DNA of 64,000 bases from Chroococcidiopsis sp. CCMEE 29 (lineage in GTDB: Bacteria > Cyanobacteriota > Cyanobacteriia > Cyanobacteriales > Chroococcidiopsidaceae), in NCBI RefSeq assembly GCF_023558375.1, contig NZ_CP083761.1, forward strand, positions 5,597,001-5,661,000. The letters run 5' to 3'. Of this stretch, positions 44,605-54,446 are shown piece by piece; positions within the stretch are counted from its first letter, which is position 1; each line of letters begins with the position of its first letter. A model generated the notes under the pieces. It was not told the DNA's origin. It worked only from the letters and a program-made list of their open reading frames with translations, and made no database searches. A program made the translations under genes and the position numbers.

Positions 44605-44634
44605 TATATCTGCGTTTTCAGGAGCCCATTACTT

Positions 44635-45825
44635 ATGCAGGGTACGATTCAGAACCGGAATCAATTTATCAAAGCAATATCCCAGCAAGGAGTACCGATT
44701 GTTGGAATTATATTGTTGGGCATCAGTGGGGCAACGACCTATGGATGGATGCGAATGGCATCGGTTAAGCAGGAGGCTGCTGCACCTGTGGTAACCCCTG
44801 TGATTCAGACAGTGACCGCATTGGGACAATTAGAGCCACGGGGTACAGTGATTAAGCTTTCAGCTCCAACGTCAAGCCAAGGCAATCGAGTTGAGCGATT
44901 GTTGGTGCAAGAGGGCGATCACGTTCAAGCTGGTCAAATCATTGCCATTCTGGATTCGCACGATCAACGCAAGGCTGCTTTTGAAGAAGCAGAGGAACAA
45001 GTGAATGTAGCGCGCGCCCAATTGGAGGTAATTAAAGCGGGCGCGAAACAAGGTGAAATCAATGCACAACAAGCAGAAATTGAGCGATTGAGTGCAGAAC
45101 GTCAGGGTAATATTGCAGCGCAAGTAGCAACTGTAGCTCGATTGCAATCAGAGTTGCAAAATGCCCAAACCGAGTTTAATCGTTATCAATCGCTGTATCA
45201 GGAAGGAGCAATTTCAGCGTCTGAACGTGACAGCAGGCGTTTAGCATTAGACACGGCTCAAAAGTCTGTCCAAGAAGCACAAGTCACTCTTGATCGGATT
45301 CGTTCGACAACTCCACAGGAATTGAACAAAGCAAGAGCAACACTAGAGCAAATTGCTGAGGTGCGTCCTGTTGAGGTGCGTTCGGCGCAGGCAGAAGTGA
45401 CTCGGGCGATCGCTGCCCGCAATCAAGCAAAGGCAAGTTTCGATCAATCGGTCGTGCGTTCTCCGATCAATGGTGAAGTGCTAGACATTCACACGCAAGC
45501 GGGGGAAGTTGTCTCGACGGATGGCATTGCAGAGATTGGGCAAACGCGTCAGATGCAAGCGATCGCAGAAGTCTATCAAAGCGATATCAGTAAAGTTCAG
45601 GTTGGGCAACGAGTTCGGGTAACAAGCAATTCAATTCCGAGTGAATTAACAGGGACAGTTGAGCGAGTGGGTTCTCAAGTACGCCGACAAGCGATTGTCA
45701 ACACCGATCCCAGCGCCAATATCGATGCCAGAGTAATTGAGGTGCAGATCAACTTAGATGATGCCTCCAGTCAAAAAGCTGCCAAATTTACGAATCTGCA
45801 AGTTCAGGTGGTGATTGAACAATGA
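44635..45825 (+). CDS. devB: DevB-family membrane fusion protein of an ABC exporter
   Basis: A 396-residue HlyD-like periplasmic adaptor. The N-terminal membrane anchor is VPIVGIILLGISGATTYGWM (about 20-39). Then come a beta-barrel/lipoyl half motif (GTVIKLSAPTSSQGNRVERL and VQEGDHVQAGQIIAILD), a long coiled coil (about 112-240; AEEQVNVARAQLEVIKAG), and the returning lipoyl half VVRSPINGEVLDIHTQAGEV. In Anabaena DevBCA with the outer-membrane TolC homologue exports heterocyst glycolipids; related sets in other cyanobacteria export other lipids. AGGAGCCC lies 9 bases upstream of ATG. It overlaps devC by ATGA (45822-45825). Here the cargo may be a product of, or related to, the adjacent monooxygenase (inference). 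Confidence 0.9.
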   Translation: MQGTIQNRNQFIKAISQQGVPIVGIILLGISGATTYGWMRMASVKQEAAAPVVTPVIQTVTALGQLEPRGTVIKLSAPTSSQGNRVERLLVQEGDHVQAGQIIAILDSHDQRKAAFEEAEEQVNVARAQLEVIKAGAKQGEINAQQAEIERLSAERQGNIAAQVATVARLQSELQNAQTEFNRYQSLYQEGAISASERDSRRLALDTAQKSVQEAQVTLDRIRSTTPQELNKARATLEQIAEVRPVEVRSAQAEVTRAIAARNQAKASFDQSVVRSPINGEVLDIHTQAGEVVSTDGIAEIGQTRQMQAIAEVYQSDISKVQVGQRVRVTSNSIPSELTGTVERVGSQVRRQAIVNTDPSANIDARVIEVQINLDDASSQKAAKFTNLQVQVVIEQ

Positions 45826-46997
45826 TTGGATTCATCCAACACTTACAGCGCCGCACTCCCCTCGGATGGCTGCAACTGAGTCATGAGAAAGGTCGCTTAC
45901 TGGTTGCCCTGGCAGGTATTGCGTTTGCGGATGTGCTGATGTTTATGCAGCTTGGTTTTCAGAATGCGCTATATGACAGCAATACCCGTGTCAATCGCGC
46001 CATGTCAGCCGACATTGTTTTGCTCAGCCCCAAAGCCCTCAATCTGCAAAATCTGTCTACCTTTTCACGGCGGCGACTGTTCCAGGCAAGGGATGTTTCA
46101 GGTGTTCAAACGTCAACTGCGCTGTACCTCAACAGCATCACCTGGAAGAATCCCCAAACTCGCCTCAACGCTACTGTGCAGGTGTTAGGATTTGCACCCG
46201 ATGAGCCAGCTTTTAACCTACCAGAAGTTAACCAACAACTCGATAAACTGAAGTTGCCGGATACAGTTCTCTTTGATCGCGGTGCCAGAGGTCAGTATGC
46301 AGAAGCGATCGTTCAAGTGGAGCAAGGAAAAACGACGACTACTGAAGTCGATCGCCGGACATTAACGATCACAGGACTATTTAGCTTAGGGGCTTCCTTT
46401 GGCGCAGATGCCAACTTGATGGTGAGCGATCAAACCTTTCTCCGTCTCTTTCCGCGACGAGATGCTGCCAGCGTTAGTCTGGGACTGATTCAAGTGAAAT
46501 TGGGCTACGATCCTCAGCAAGTTGCTGCTGCCTTAGAATCTCATTTACCTGAAGATGTGCGTGTACTGACAACTCAGGAGTATGTGCAGTTTGAGGAAAA
46601 CTATTGGAGAACTGCAAGCCCAATCGGATTTGTATTTGGGTTAGGAACTGTTATGGCGTTTGTAGTCGGCGTTGTGATTGTGTATCAAGTCCTATCGACC
46701 GACGTGAACGCCCACCTCAAGGAGTACGCCACCTTCAAAGCAATGGGCTATAGCACTTCCTATTTACTAAGCATTGTGTTTGAAGAAGCAATTATCCTAG
46801 CATTTCTCGGATTTATCCCTGGTGCCATTTTACCATTAGGGCTTTATGCTCTAGCTGCTAACGCGACAGCTTTACCGATTTACATGACAGCTTCAAGGGC
46901 GGTGTTTGTTTTAGTGCTAACGGTTGTGATGTGTGCGCTTTCGGGGGCGATCGCAACTCGCAAACTCCAGTCCGCCGATCCAGCAGATATGTTTTAG
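45822..46997 (+). CDS. devC: DevC-family ABC exporter permease
   Basis: A 391-residue FtsX/MacB-type permease. It starts with GWLQLSHEKGRLLVALAGIA (first membrane helix), followed by a large periplasmic domain (about 50-265) and three membrane helices at the end: IGFVFGLGTVMAFVVGVVIV, IVFEEAIILAFLGFIPGAIL and AVFVLVLTVVMCALSGAIAT. The conserved loop HLKEYATFKAMGYSTSYLLS couples to the ATPase. It is translationally coupled to devB, and devA begins 9 bases after its stop. Length and topology are normal for DevC. Confidence 0.92.
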   Translation: MIGFIQHLQRRTPLGWLQLSHEKGRLLVALAGIAFADVLMFMQLGFQNALYDSNTRVNRAMSADIVLLSPKALNLQNLSTFSRRRLFQARDVSGVQTSTALYLNSITWKNPQTRLNATVQVLGFAPDEPAFNLPEVNQQLDKLKLPDTVLFDRGARGQYAEAIVQVEQGKTTTTEVDRRTLTITGLFSLGASFGADANLMVSDQTFLRLFPRRDAASVSLGLIQVKLGYDPQQVAAALESHLPEDVRVLTTQEYVQFEENYWRTASPIGFVFGLGTVMAFVVGVVIVYQVLSTDVNAHLKEYATFKAMGYSTSYLLSIVFEEAIILAFLGFIPGAILPLGLYALAANATALPIYMTASRAVFVLVLTVVMCALSGAIATRKLQSADPADMF

Positions 46998-47006
46998 GAA
47001 CGAACA

Positions 47007-47702
47007 ATGGCGATCGCTATTTCGGTTCAAAATCTCAACCACTACTTTGGTCAAGGTCAACTTCGCAAGCAAGTCTTATTTGACATTAATCTCGAAATTA
47101 ACACAGGCGAGATTGTGATTATGACAGGTCCTTCGGGTTCTGGAAAAACAACGTTGCTGACGTTGGTTGGGGGATTACGGTCTGCCCAATCTGGAAGCTT
47201 ACAAGTCTTGGGGCAAGAATTGTGCGGGGCAACAGCTCAACAACTAACCCAGGTCCGAAAACACCATGGATACATCTTTCAGGCACACAACTTGCATGGC
47301 AGTTTGACGGCACTGCAAAACGTCAAAATGGGTTTGGAATTGCATCGATCATCTCCCGCAGACATGAAAGCGCGATCAATGGCGATGTTAGAACAAGTTG
47401 GATTAGGAGAGCGGATTAATTATTATCCTGAGAATTTATCTGGTGGACAGAAACAAAGAGTTGCGATCGCGCGGGCGCTGGTCAACCATCCCAAACTGGT
47501 ACTTGCAGATGAACCCACTGCGGCTTTGGATAGTAAATCTGGTCGAGATGTGGTCAATCTGATGCAATCTCTCGCCAAAGAGCAAGGCTGCACAATTTTG
47601 CTAGTGACCCACGACAATCGGATTTTAGACGTTGCTGATCGCATCATTCACATGGAAGATGGAGTATTAAAGCGCGACTCTGCGGTCTCAGCAGTAGGTT
47701 AG
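47007..47702 (+). CDS. devA: DevA-family ABC exporter ATPase
   Basis: A 231-residue ATPase of the MacB/LolD class. Walker A is MTGPSGSGKTTLLTLVGGL (about 35-53), the Q-loop YIFQAHNLHGSLTALQNVKM, the signature ENLSGGQKQRVAIARALV (about 142-159), Walker B LVLADEPTAALD with the catalytic Glu, and the His switch LLVTHDNR. It completes the devB-devC-devA operon behind the TetR-controlled monooxygenase. The product powers MacB-like mechanotransmission with DevC. No terminator was recognised downstream. Confidence 0.93.
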   Translation: MAIAISVQNLNHYFGQGQLRKQVLFDINLEINTGEIVIMTGPSGSGKTTLLTLVGGLRSAQSGSLQVLGQELCGATAQQLTQVRKHHGYIFQAHNLHGSLTALQNVKMGLELHRSSPADMKARSMAMLEQVGLGERINYYPENLSGGQKQRVAIARALVNHPKLVLADEPTAALDSKSGRDVVNLMQSLAKEQGCTILLVTHDNRILDVADRIIHMEDGVLKRDSAVSAVG

Positions 47703-47808
47703 TATTTCAGATCGATTGTGGAACTGGACCAGCGTAATGAACTCAGCCGTGTTGCAGTGAAATGTATCAACCTTCTTTGGAAGAGAAATTACACCAGCGA
47801 TACCAAAA

Positions 47809-48540
47809 CTATTGCAACTCCCGTGGATCAACGCCCATCTCTTCTAGCCTATGCCGCAGTCGCTCTGCTATTGCTTCTGCCTGTTCAGCGCGTTGCCGTT
47901 CTGCCTCAGCGCGTTGTTGCTCTTGGATCGCTGCTTCTTTGGGAGCAGGAACCAACTCACCTGCTGGCGTAAAAAACCTGAGTTGCTCTTCCACAATTCC
48001 TAAGTACAATTCCAACTGCTGGCTCCAAAGCCATCCCTGCTCATTGGGGTTGATCTGCTCATAATGGCGAGCATCCTTAAGGCGGAATCCTACAAATTCT
48101 AAACTGTAAGGATCAAACCAAAAATATTCTGGAGTGCGGAAAATATCTTGATAAATTTGTTTTTTTAACCCTTTGTCGATTTGAGCCGTCGTGTCGGAAA
48201 GAATCTCCAGAATCAAGTTGGGGTACTTGCCGTCTTCTTCCCAAACTACCCAACTCTTGCGCTCTTTGTATTCCGTGTTTAAAACAACAAAGAAGTCTGG
48301 GCCTCGGAAATCTTCTGATTTTCGCTGGCGTGTACTGTAATAGATACTGAGGTTGCCCGCTGCAAAGAAATTATCTCGCCTCTGTTGGGGAGCATCTAGA
48401 CGATCTCGCCACCACCACTCCAAACTAGACAGGAGCAGCAAAATCTGTTTTAAATGGCGATCGCTTTCCAAAGGTGGCTCATCACTCCACAGGTCACCAG
48501 GAGGAAACGTTACGGGATCGGATTGCCCACTCAGAACCAT
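47809..48540 (-). CDS. Uma2-family (DUF820) putative endonuclease
   Basis: A 243-residue Uma2 protein related to that at 35677. GPDFFVVLNTEYKERKSWVV, VVWEEDGKYPNLILEILSDT and TTAQIDKGLKKQIYQDIFRT carry the presumed metal and catalytic residues (the Asp in YPD is Asn here, YPNLILEIL). YFWFDPYSLEFVGFRL follows. A C-terminal coiled coil (QQRAEAERQRAEQAEAIAER) ends in EEMGVDPRELQ. Its function is unknown. It stands alone between devA and pyrF, convergent with devA. Confidence 0.88.
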   Translation of the reverse strand: MVLSGQSDPVTFPPGDLWSDEPPLESDRHLKQILLLLSSLEWWWRDRLDAPQQRRDNFFAAGNLSIYYSTRQRKSEDFRGPDFFVVLNTEYKERKSWVVWEEDGKYPNLILEILSDTTAQIDKGLKKQIYQDIFRTPEYFWFDPYSLEFVGFRLKDARHYEQINPNEQGWLWSQQLELYLGIVEEQLRFFTPAGELVPAPKEAAIQEQQRAEAERQRAEQAEAIAERLRHRLEEMGVDPRELQ

Positions 48541-48639
48541 AGCATTAGACCAGCAACAAATCTTGCCTATAGTCTATCTGTTCCCACGAACAAACAAATT
48601 AGAACTGTTGGCTGAGTTTTGAGTTGGTGGGTGTGTCGC

Positions 48640-50085
48640 CTACTTTTCTGCTAACGTTTTGTATTGCTCGTTATCAATCCGCCCGGCTTCGTAGAGGGTT
48701 TCTGTAATTTCGGAAATCGTTAATACTGCATGAGCGCGATAACCATTTTCTCGTAGCCTATCTTTCACTCCTTGTTCATGATCCATAAACACCACGATGT
48801 CATGAACATTCAATCCAGCTGACTTTAGCTTTGCTGCACCTTCCATTGCACTTTTGCCACTGATCAGGATGTCATCTACCACCACCACTGTTTCCCCAGG
48901 ATGGAAATTTCCCTCAATCAGCCTTCGGGTACCGTGTGCTTTGACTTCCTTGCGGGGAAAAACCATGGGACAGTTGAGGTGAAGTGCTAGCCCAGTTGCA
49001 GTTGGCAATGAGCCATACGGAATCCCGGCAATCCGATCAAAGCTGAGGTCTTTCAGAATCTCTGCGTAGGCACTCAGAATTTGATGGAAAATTTGGGGAT
49101 TAGAGATGATTTTGCGTAAATCAACATAGTAAGGAAATGTTACCCCAGATGCCTGAACAAAGTTGCCAAACATAATGCAGCCAATGTCATACAGTTGTAA
49201 AATCAACTCCATTTGAGGGTGCTGATTCAACAAGCAAACATCTGGCAACCAAACAGAACATTTAGAAGCATCAGAGACAACTTGGGCTCTGGCTTGATTA
49301 ACTTCTTCGCGTAGGGACTTAACTTGCTTAGATGGATTGTCACTCGCCAAAATATCTTGGGGAATGGGTATGAGTAGACCGCTATCGTTAGCATTCAAGC
49401 CTGCTGCTAATATTTTGGTTAAGTTGCCGCCTTCTGCCCAGATGCTACGAACTAGGATCATTCTTTCTGGAGCTACTGCACGAATGCGGGCTAAGATCTC
49501 AGTTGATGTGGTTCCTACTTCTAAGCCTACTTGTTCTGGAGTTCCCCAGTTTCTTGCTTCCTTGACTATTTGCAAGTAAAACGGGGCATCATCTGTAGGA
49601 TATTGCTGTAAAGCGATCGCCCCAGGATTAGAAGTACAACATAGGACAAACACCGCCTTGCCTGGGTAAACTAAAAAGGGCGCAATGTGGTCTTGCCCAA
49701 TGTAGGGACTCACAGTAATTGCATCCACCTGCCACTGGGTAAACACAGTCCGGGCAAAGATGGTACTGGTGTTGAGGTCACTATGTTTGACATCTAAGAT
49801 AATCGGGATGTGGGCAGGAATTGCCTTGAGAGTTTGATGCAGCAGTTCAATTCCTTGGACACCCAAAGCCTCGTAAAAGCCGAGCGTAGGCTTATAAGCA
49901 CAAACGAAATCCGCTGTTTCAGCAATAAGGAACTGCAACCAATCCCACAAGTTACTAATAATGCTTTCTGTTTCCCTTTTAGAACTGCTGCGGATAGGCA
50001 TCATTTCTGGATTCGGATCGAGTCCTAGAAACAGCAAACTCTGATTTTGCGCGATCGCCGCATTTAATTTATCGAAAAACTTCAT
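48640..50085 (-). CDS. pyrF: Bifunctional orotidine-5'-phosphate decarboxylase/orotate phosphoribosyltransferase
   Basis: The 481-residue protein fuses the last two enzymes of UMP synthesis. Residues 1-270 are an OMP decarboxylase of the type with FLGLDPNPEMMPI, YKPTLGFYEALG and IPIILDVKHSDLNTSTIFAR (catalytic Lys/Asp), and TVSPYIGQDHIAPFLVY. Residues about 290-481 are orotate PRTase: IAGIPYGSLPTATGLAL, FPRKEVKAHGTRRLIEGNF and the PRPP loop TVVVVDDILISGKSAMEGAA. It is cytoplasmic, in de novo pyrimidine synthesis, converting orotate to OMP to UMP. The fusion in PyrF-PyrE order occurs in cyanobacteria, the reverse of eukaryotic UMPS. The pyrE part has no separate symbol here. Likely housekeeping and intact. 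Confidence 0.92.
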   Translation of the reverse strand: MKFFDKLNAAIAQNQSLLFLGLDPNPEMMPIRSSSKRETESIISNLWDWLQFLIAETADFVCAYKPTLGFYEALGVQGIELLHQTLKAIPAHIPIILDVKHSDLNTSTIFARTVFTQWQVDAITVSPYIGQDHIAPFLVYPGKAVFVLCCTSNPGAIALQQYPTDDAPFYLQIVKEARNWGTPEQVGLEVGTTSTEILARIRAVAPERMILVRSIWAEGGNLTKILAAGLNANDSGLLIPIPQDILASDNPSKQVKSLREEVNQARAQVVSDASKCSVWLPDVCLLNQHPQMELILQLYDIGCIMFGNFVQASGVTFPYYVDLRKIISNPQIFHQILSAYAEILKDLSFDRIAGIPYGSLPTATGLALHLNCPMVFPRKEVKAHGTRRLIEGNFHPGETVVVVDDILISGKSAMEGAAKLKSAGLNVHDIVVFMDHEQGVKDRLRENGYRAHAVLTISEITETLYEAGRIDNEQYKTLAEK

Positions 50086-50153
50086 ACTTCTACATAGAGC
50101 AGTAGATTAAATACGCCAGTAGCACAACCACCCCAAAATGCAACGTGCCTGCG

Positions 50154-50531
50154 TTAGAGGATGCGCCCTATCCAAACAACGGCTAGAATTCCTAACAGCA
50201 ACCAAATGACAATAACGACAACTGCTGCGCTTCGACTTTTAGGGAGGGTTTGACTCATAGTTGCCTCAGCCTTTTCGCGGCACTCCCCTAAAACTTCTGG
50301 GGGAATCATCCGCATAACCAGAATTATCCCTAATGGCACCAATATTAGGTCATCCAAATAACCGATTACTGGAATTACGTCTGGAATCAAGTCAATCGGA
50401 CTCAGGGCATAAGCAACAATGAGTGCTGCCAATGCCCTTGCATACCAAGGTACTCTGGAATCTTTACAGGCAAGGTAGATAACATAAGTCTGTTTTTTTA
50501 GTTGCCTAACCTGCTTTTTCCAGTTCAACAT
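50154..50531 (-). CDS. DUF1232 (YkvA-like) membrane protein
   Basis: A 125-residue protein with the DUF1232 core, WYARALAALIVAYALSPIDL then IPDVIPVIGYLDDLILVPLG (about 29-68), a pair of membrane-associated helices with the SPIDLIPD motif. A further C-terminal membrane helix is VVVIVIWLLLGILAVVW. The basic N-terminus (WKKQVRQLKKQ) suggests a cytoplasmic start. Its function is unknown; such proteins are common across bacteria. It lies between metK and the pyrimidine gene on the same strand, with a 37-base gap to metK. Confidence 0.88.
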   Translation of the reverse strand: MLNWKKQVRQLKKQTYVIYLACKDSRVPWYARALAALIVAYALSPIDLIPDVIPVIGYLDDLILVPLGIILVMRMIPPEVLGECREKAEATMSQTLPKSRSAAVVVIVIWLLLGILAVVWIGRIL

Positions 50532-50567
50532 ATTAGGGATGAGAGGTGAGGGGCGAGGGACTTTGGA

Positions 50568-51830
50568 TTAACCCATTGCAACTGAAATTGGCTGATTCAG
50601 TGCTTGTTTCAACAACTCTGCCTTATCTGTCCGTTCCCAAGGTAAGTCTAAATCAGTGCGCCCAAAATGACCATAAGCAGCAACTTCTTGGTAGAAGCGA
50701 CCCCCTCTTTCACCGGGTAGCGATCGCAAGTTAAATGCATGGATTATCCCTGCTGGACGCAGCTCAAAATGCTGTTTCACCACCTCTAGCAAACGTTCAT
50801 CATCAACCTTGCCCGTGCCAAATGTTTCGACCAAAATACTGACGGGTCGTGCTACTCCAATTGCATAACTCAACTGAACTTCACACTTTTGGGCTAGTCC
50901 AGCTGCCACAATATTTTTAGCCACATAGCGACAGGCATAGGCAGCACTGCGGTCTACCTTTGTTGGGTCTTTACCAGAAAATGCCCCGCCTCCATGCCGT
51001 GAGTAACCACCATAGGTATCAACAATAATTTTTCGTCCTGTAAGACCAGCATCTCCCTGAGGACCACCGATAACAAACTTTCCGGTGGGATTAACCAAAA
51101 AGCGGGTCTGGTTATCAGGCTTAATGTTGATATCTGCAAAAACCGGTTCTACAACTGCTGCCCAAAGATCTTCTCTAATCTTGGCTTGCACTGCTGCCTC
51201 AGTGGTAATGTCACCAATAGTAGGCGTGTGCTGAGTAGAAATCAGAATTGTATCAATACCTACGGGTCGTCCGTCTTCATAGGCTACGGTTACTTGTGTT
51301 TTGCCATCTGGACGGAGGTATGGCAAGTCACCAGTTTTGCGGACTGCTGCTAAGCGGCGAGAAATCCGGTGGGCGAGACTGATTGGCAAGGGCATTAGTT
51401 CCGGCGTTTCGTTACAGGCGAAGCCAAACATGATACCCTGATCGCCAGCGCCAATAGCATCGAATTGTTCTTCGCTATCCTGCTCCCTGCTTTCTTGTGC
51501 AGTATTAACCCCTTGAGCAATGTCTGGGGATTGTTCATCCAAAGCAACGAGAACTGAGCAGCTGTTGGCACAAAAACCATTGACGGCATCGGTATAGCCG
51601 ATCTCGGCAATTTTTTGCCGAATCAAGTTGACGTAGTTGACGTGAGCTTTGCTAGTAATTTCACCTGTAATTAATACCAATCCGGTATTAACCACTACCT
51701 CTGCTGCCACACGGCTGCTGGAGTCTTGAGTCAGTAGCGCATCTAGAATAGTGTCAGAAATCTGATCGCAGACTTTATCTGGATGACCTTCGGTAACTGA
51801 TTCTGAAGTAAATAGGTAGCGACGAGACAA
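50568..51830 (-). CDS. metK: S-adenosylmethionine synthetase
   Basis: A 420-residue MetK making SAM from methionine and ATP. Conserved motifs are [20 protein letters not shown] (about 7-26), [13 protein letters not shown] (about 126-138), [20 protein letters not shown] (about 251-270) and [19 protein letters not shown] (about 280-298) with the phosphate-binding loop. The start is TTG at 51828-51830, confirmed by the conserved opening [19 protein letters not shown] and AAGGAGGAAC upstream; no ATG is available in range. It is housekeeping, cytoplasmic and tetrameric by family knowledge. A GTTGC-CTTA-GCAAC hairpin lies in the leader. Confidence 0.96.
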   Translation of the reverse strand: MSRRYLFTSESVTEGHPDKVCDQISDTILDALLTQDSSSRVAAEVVVNTGLVLITGEITSKAHVNYVNLIRQKIAEIGYTDAVNGFCANSCSVLVALDEQSPDIAQGVNTAQESREQDSEEQFDAIGAGDQGIMFGFACNETPELMPLPISLAHRISRRLAAVRKTGDLPYLRPDGKTQVTVAYEDGRPVGIDTILISTQHTPTIGDITTEAAVQAKIREDLWAAVVEPVFADINIKPDNQTRFLVNPTGKFVIGGPQGDAGLTGRKIIVDTYGGYSRHGGGAFSGKDPTKVDRSAAYACRYVAKNIVAAGLAQKCEVQLSYAIGVARPVSILVETFGTGKVDDERLLEVVKQHFELRPAGIIHAFNLRSLPGERGGRFYQEVAAYGHFGRTDLDLPWERTDKAELLKQALNQPISVAMG

Positions 51831-51850
51831 CGGCAGTTCCTCCTTGGATG

Positions 51851-51864
51851 GTTGCTAAGGCAAC
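51851..51864 (-). promoter_or_regulatory. Hairpin in metK leader
   Basis: On the minus strand GTTGC-CTTA-GCAAC forms a perfect five-pair stem with a four-base loop, ending 6 bases before the AAGGAGG ribosome site of metK. Upstream, AAGTAG and CTACTT could pair too. This could influence translation initiation at the weak TTG start. It does not match a SAM riboswitch class that I know. Confidence 0.35.
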
Positions 51865-52114
51865 TAAGTAGTTTGCTTTAAGCTTAGCTACTTTAATCTG
51901 TAATCATAACAACATTTCCATCATTGGTTAGTTGCCGTCTTCTCAGCTGCTTGAAACATAGCTTTGTTGCTTAAGCATTTTAACTCATTTTGGGTAAATT
52001 CTAGAAATGGAGCACAAGTGGAAGTATTTGATTACCCTACTCCCTAATACTTCTTGGTTAAGGTAGGCAGTGTTGACAATATTGACGCTCCCACTTGCTT
52101 TAGCAGTGAGAGTA

Positions 52115-53968
52115 TCAAAAGTCTACCTGGCTTTGCCACAATTGCTGCATCTCAATAGAGGTTTCAAGCAAATCGTCCAGTTTACCTTGTGCTACCACCC
52201 TGCCTTCAGCTAAAACGACGATATTGTCAGCGCGACGCAAAAGCCAAGGGCGGTGAGACACGACAAGGTAAGTTGGGTTCCATATCCCAACTGTACTCGA
52301 TTTACCTGAAGCTTTTCTAACTGTCAATAGGCGCGACCACAAAGTTTTTTCAGTCTTGACATCTAAGGCACTCGAAAGGTCATCGAATACTAGTAATTCC
52401 GGTTGGCGCACAAACATTCGAGCTGCTGCTGTCCGCTGCAACTGTCCCCCCGACAGCCGCACTCCCTTCGGTCCCAAGATCGTTTCCAGTCCCGCCGGTA
52501 TCGCAGCAACATCTTGTTCAAACACCGCCATGGCGATCGCCTTTTTTATATCAGTCTCACTCTTGTCCAGTCCTAGCAGGATATTTTCTCTCAACGAGTA
52601 ACTAAATAGTTGCGGAACTTGGGGAGTATATGCACTCCGAAGAGGGACAAAGAAATTAGCCGGGTCATTGACAAGATAACCATTCCAGTAGATTGCCCCT
52701 GCTTGCAGCGGTAACAAACCAAGTAATACACGCAGCAGAGTTGTTTTGCCTGCGCCGATCCGACCAGTAATGACGGTAAAACTGCCGCGCTTGATGTTCA
52801 GGCTTACACCACTTACCCCTCGTTCAGTACCGGGATAATAATAGGTCAGGCTACAAGCCGCCAACTCGTGCAAGCGATCGCCTTGGTGCCAACGCGGTTG
52901 TTCTACCGGTGGTAAGGCAGGTTTACGACCCCAAAGATCGCTCAGGTATAGTTGATTAGGCGCTACTAACTTCTGAGCGGCTGTACCAGGTAGCAATGCT
53001 GCCATGCGTTCAAAGGAAACTTCAGTCTGTTTTAACAACGCGAGAAATTCGCCGAAGAAGTTAAAAAACTCGGTGACAAATGGGAGATAGTAGACAAACA
53101 AGGCAAACTCGCCTACTGTCAGCGTGCTGGTACCAGACTGAAGCAATGTCGCTGCCAGAAGCAAAATCAACCCCGTGCCGACATTAGCAAGATTCTCAAA
53201 GCCAGACTTCAAAAGCGCAGCAAGCAACCGATCCTTAACCATTACTTGGCGGCGTTGCTCGTTAATTAGTCGGAAATGGTCAAGCACCTGCTGTTCTGCT
53301 CCTGCTACCTGAATCGCCTGAGCAGAGCTAAACATCTCGCCAACCAGCCCTGTTACCCGCTCTGTAGCCTGGCGGCTAGCTTGCCGATACCGTTTGAGAC
53401 GAGTTTGGGCTTGCTGAACAACAACCACCACCACAGCCAGGGGAAGGAAGACAAGTAATGTAATTCTGACGTTGACGAACAAGAGAATGGCAACAGAGCC
53501 AAGGGCTAATAGCCCCGCACCAATAACTTCTGAAGTCGAGGCAATAGTGTCTTGAATCTGATCGGCATCGTCGCGGAAGTAACTAATGACTTCCCCAGGC
53601 GATACAGTTTGCTGTTCTGCACCAGATGCAGTTAGAGGCAGAGCGCCAGGACGGGAAAGCAAGCACTCTAAGAGATTGCGCTGCACTAAGGAACTCATGG
53701 TAAATCGGTGCTGGGTTTTGGTCAACCGGGCAGCAAAGATAACAGCGATTTGTCCCAAGTCTGTAGCTAGCAGTAAAGCAACGATACTCCAAGTAGAGAA
53801 GCCGAGTTGAGATGCAGCCGTAAGGGTGTCGAAAAAATCCCGGATAATCAATCCTGGTAGGATAGGCAGACTCATCAGCAAAATCCAGAAAAAGCTGTCA
53901 AATAAATACAGCTTTGGTGTGTAGCGCATCATGTGCCATAAAAGGTTGGTTGTTGGTTGATTGTTCAT
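52115..53968 (-). CDS. ABC exporter half-transporter (subunit with non-catalytic Walker B)
   Basis: A 617-residue fused permease-ATPase. Membrane domain about 1-320 with helices [54 protein letters not shown] and others. ATPase domain: Walker [22 protein letters not shown]-loop [20 protein letters not shown], signature [18 protein letters not shown], Walker [13 protein letters not shown] (Asp in place of the catalytic Glu), and His switch [13 protein letters not shown]. The partner at 54466 has the complementary pattern. The first nine codons (MNNQPTTNL) come from the inverted repeat 53955-53975; an internal ATG near 53932 ([12 protein letters not shown]) may be the ancestral start. The exported substrate is unknown. 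Confidence 0.9.
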   Translation of the reverse strand: MNNQPTTNLLWHMMRYTPKLYLFDSFFWILLMSLPILPGLIIRDFFDTLTAASQLGFSTWSIVALLLATDLGQIAVIFAARLTKTQHRFTMSSLVQRNLLECLLSRPGALPLTASGAEQQTVSPGEVISYFRDDADQIQDTIASTSEVIGAGLLALGSVAILLFVNVRITLLVFLPLAVVVVVVQQAQTRLKRYRQASRQATERVTGLVGEMFSSAQAIQVAGAEQQVLDHFRLINEQRRQVMVKDRLLAALLKSGFENLANVGTGLILLLAATLLQSGTSTLTVGEFALFVYYLPFVTEFFNFFGEFLALLKQTEVSFERMAALLPGTAAQKLVAPNQLYLSDLWGRKPALPPVEQPRWHQGDRLHELAACSLTYYYPGTERGVSGVSLNIKRGSFTVITGRIGAGKTTLLRVLLGLLPLQAGAIYWNGYLVNDPANFFVPLRSAYTPQVPQLFSYSLRENILLGLDKSETDIKKAIAMAVFEQDVAAIPAGLETILGPKGVRLSGGQLQRTAAARMFVRQPELLVFDDLSSALDVKTEKTLWSRLLTVRKASGKSSTVGIWNPTYLVVSHRPWLLRRADNIVVLAEGRVVAQGKLDDLLETSIEMQQLWQSQVDF

Positions 53969-54446
53969 GGTTGTTGGTTGTTGGTTGGTGTTGGTGTTGG
54001 TGGTTGAGTGTGAAGTATGATGGGTTGTTATTTGTTGATTAGGAACTAAAGTGAACGGTTTTAAAGATTTACAGGTTTATCAACTATCGGAAAAACTAGC
54101 TAATGAGATTTGGTTCATTGTTAAAGATTGGGACTTTTTTGCTAAAGAGACAATTGGTAAGCAATTAGTGAAATCTGCAGATAGTATTGGAGCTAATATT
54201 GCTGAGGGCAATGGTCGTTTTAATTTGGCTGATAATCAAAGGTTTGTAAAAATTGCCAGAGGTTCCTTAAACGAAACTAGACACTGGCTGAGGTTAGCTT
54301 ATGCCCGAACTCTTCTAACCAAAGAACAAAAAGACAGACTAAAACCTATAATCGATGAATTAGCACCAAAACTAAATGCCTATCTCAACTCTCTAAAGCG
54401 AGAACCAATTAAAAAATCAATAGTAAACAACCATGAACAATCAACC
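53955..54446. repeat. 21-bp inverted repeats bounding a four-helix-bundle gene
   Basis: The 21 bases at 53955-53975, which include GATTGTTCATGGTTG, are exactly inverted at 54426-54446. Outside the left copy and between the copies lie further TTGGTTG/TTGGTGT runs (to about 54008), and outside the right copy AACAAACAACAAACAACT. The left copy overlaps the start codon of the ABC gene at 53968. The right copy encodes the last residues of the four-helix-bundle protein ([12 protein letters not shown]). The unit is about 0.5 kb and lies between two subunit genes that would normally be adjacent. Confidence 0.8.

Noticed and set aside
47718-48064. Plus-strand frames after devA
   Set aside because: They are antisense to the C-terminal coiled coil of the Uma2 gene and are low-complexity.
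51831-52114. SAM riboswitch upstream of metK
   Set aside because: The leader forms small hairpins, but none of the conserved cores of the known SAM or SAH riboswitch classes could be recognised.
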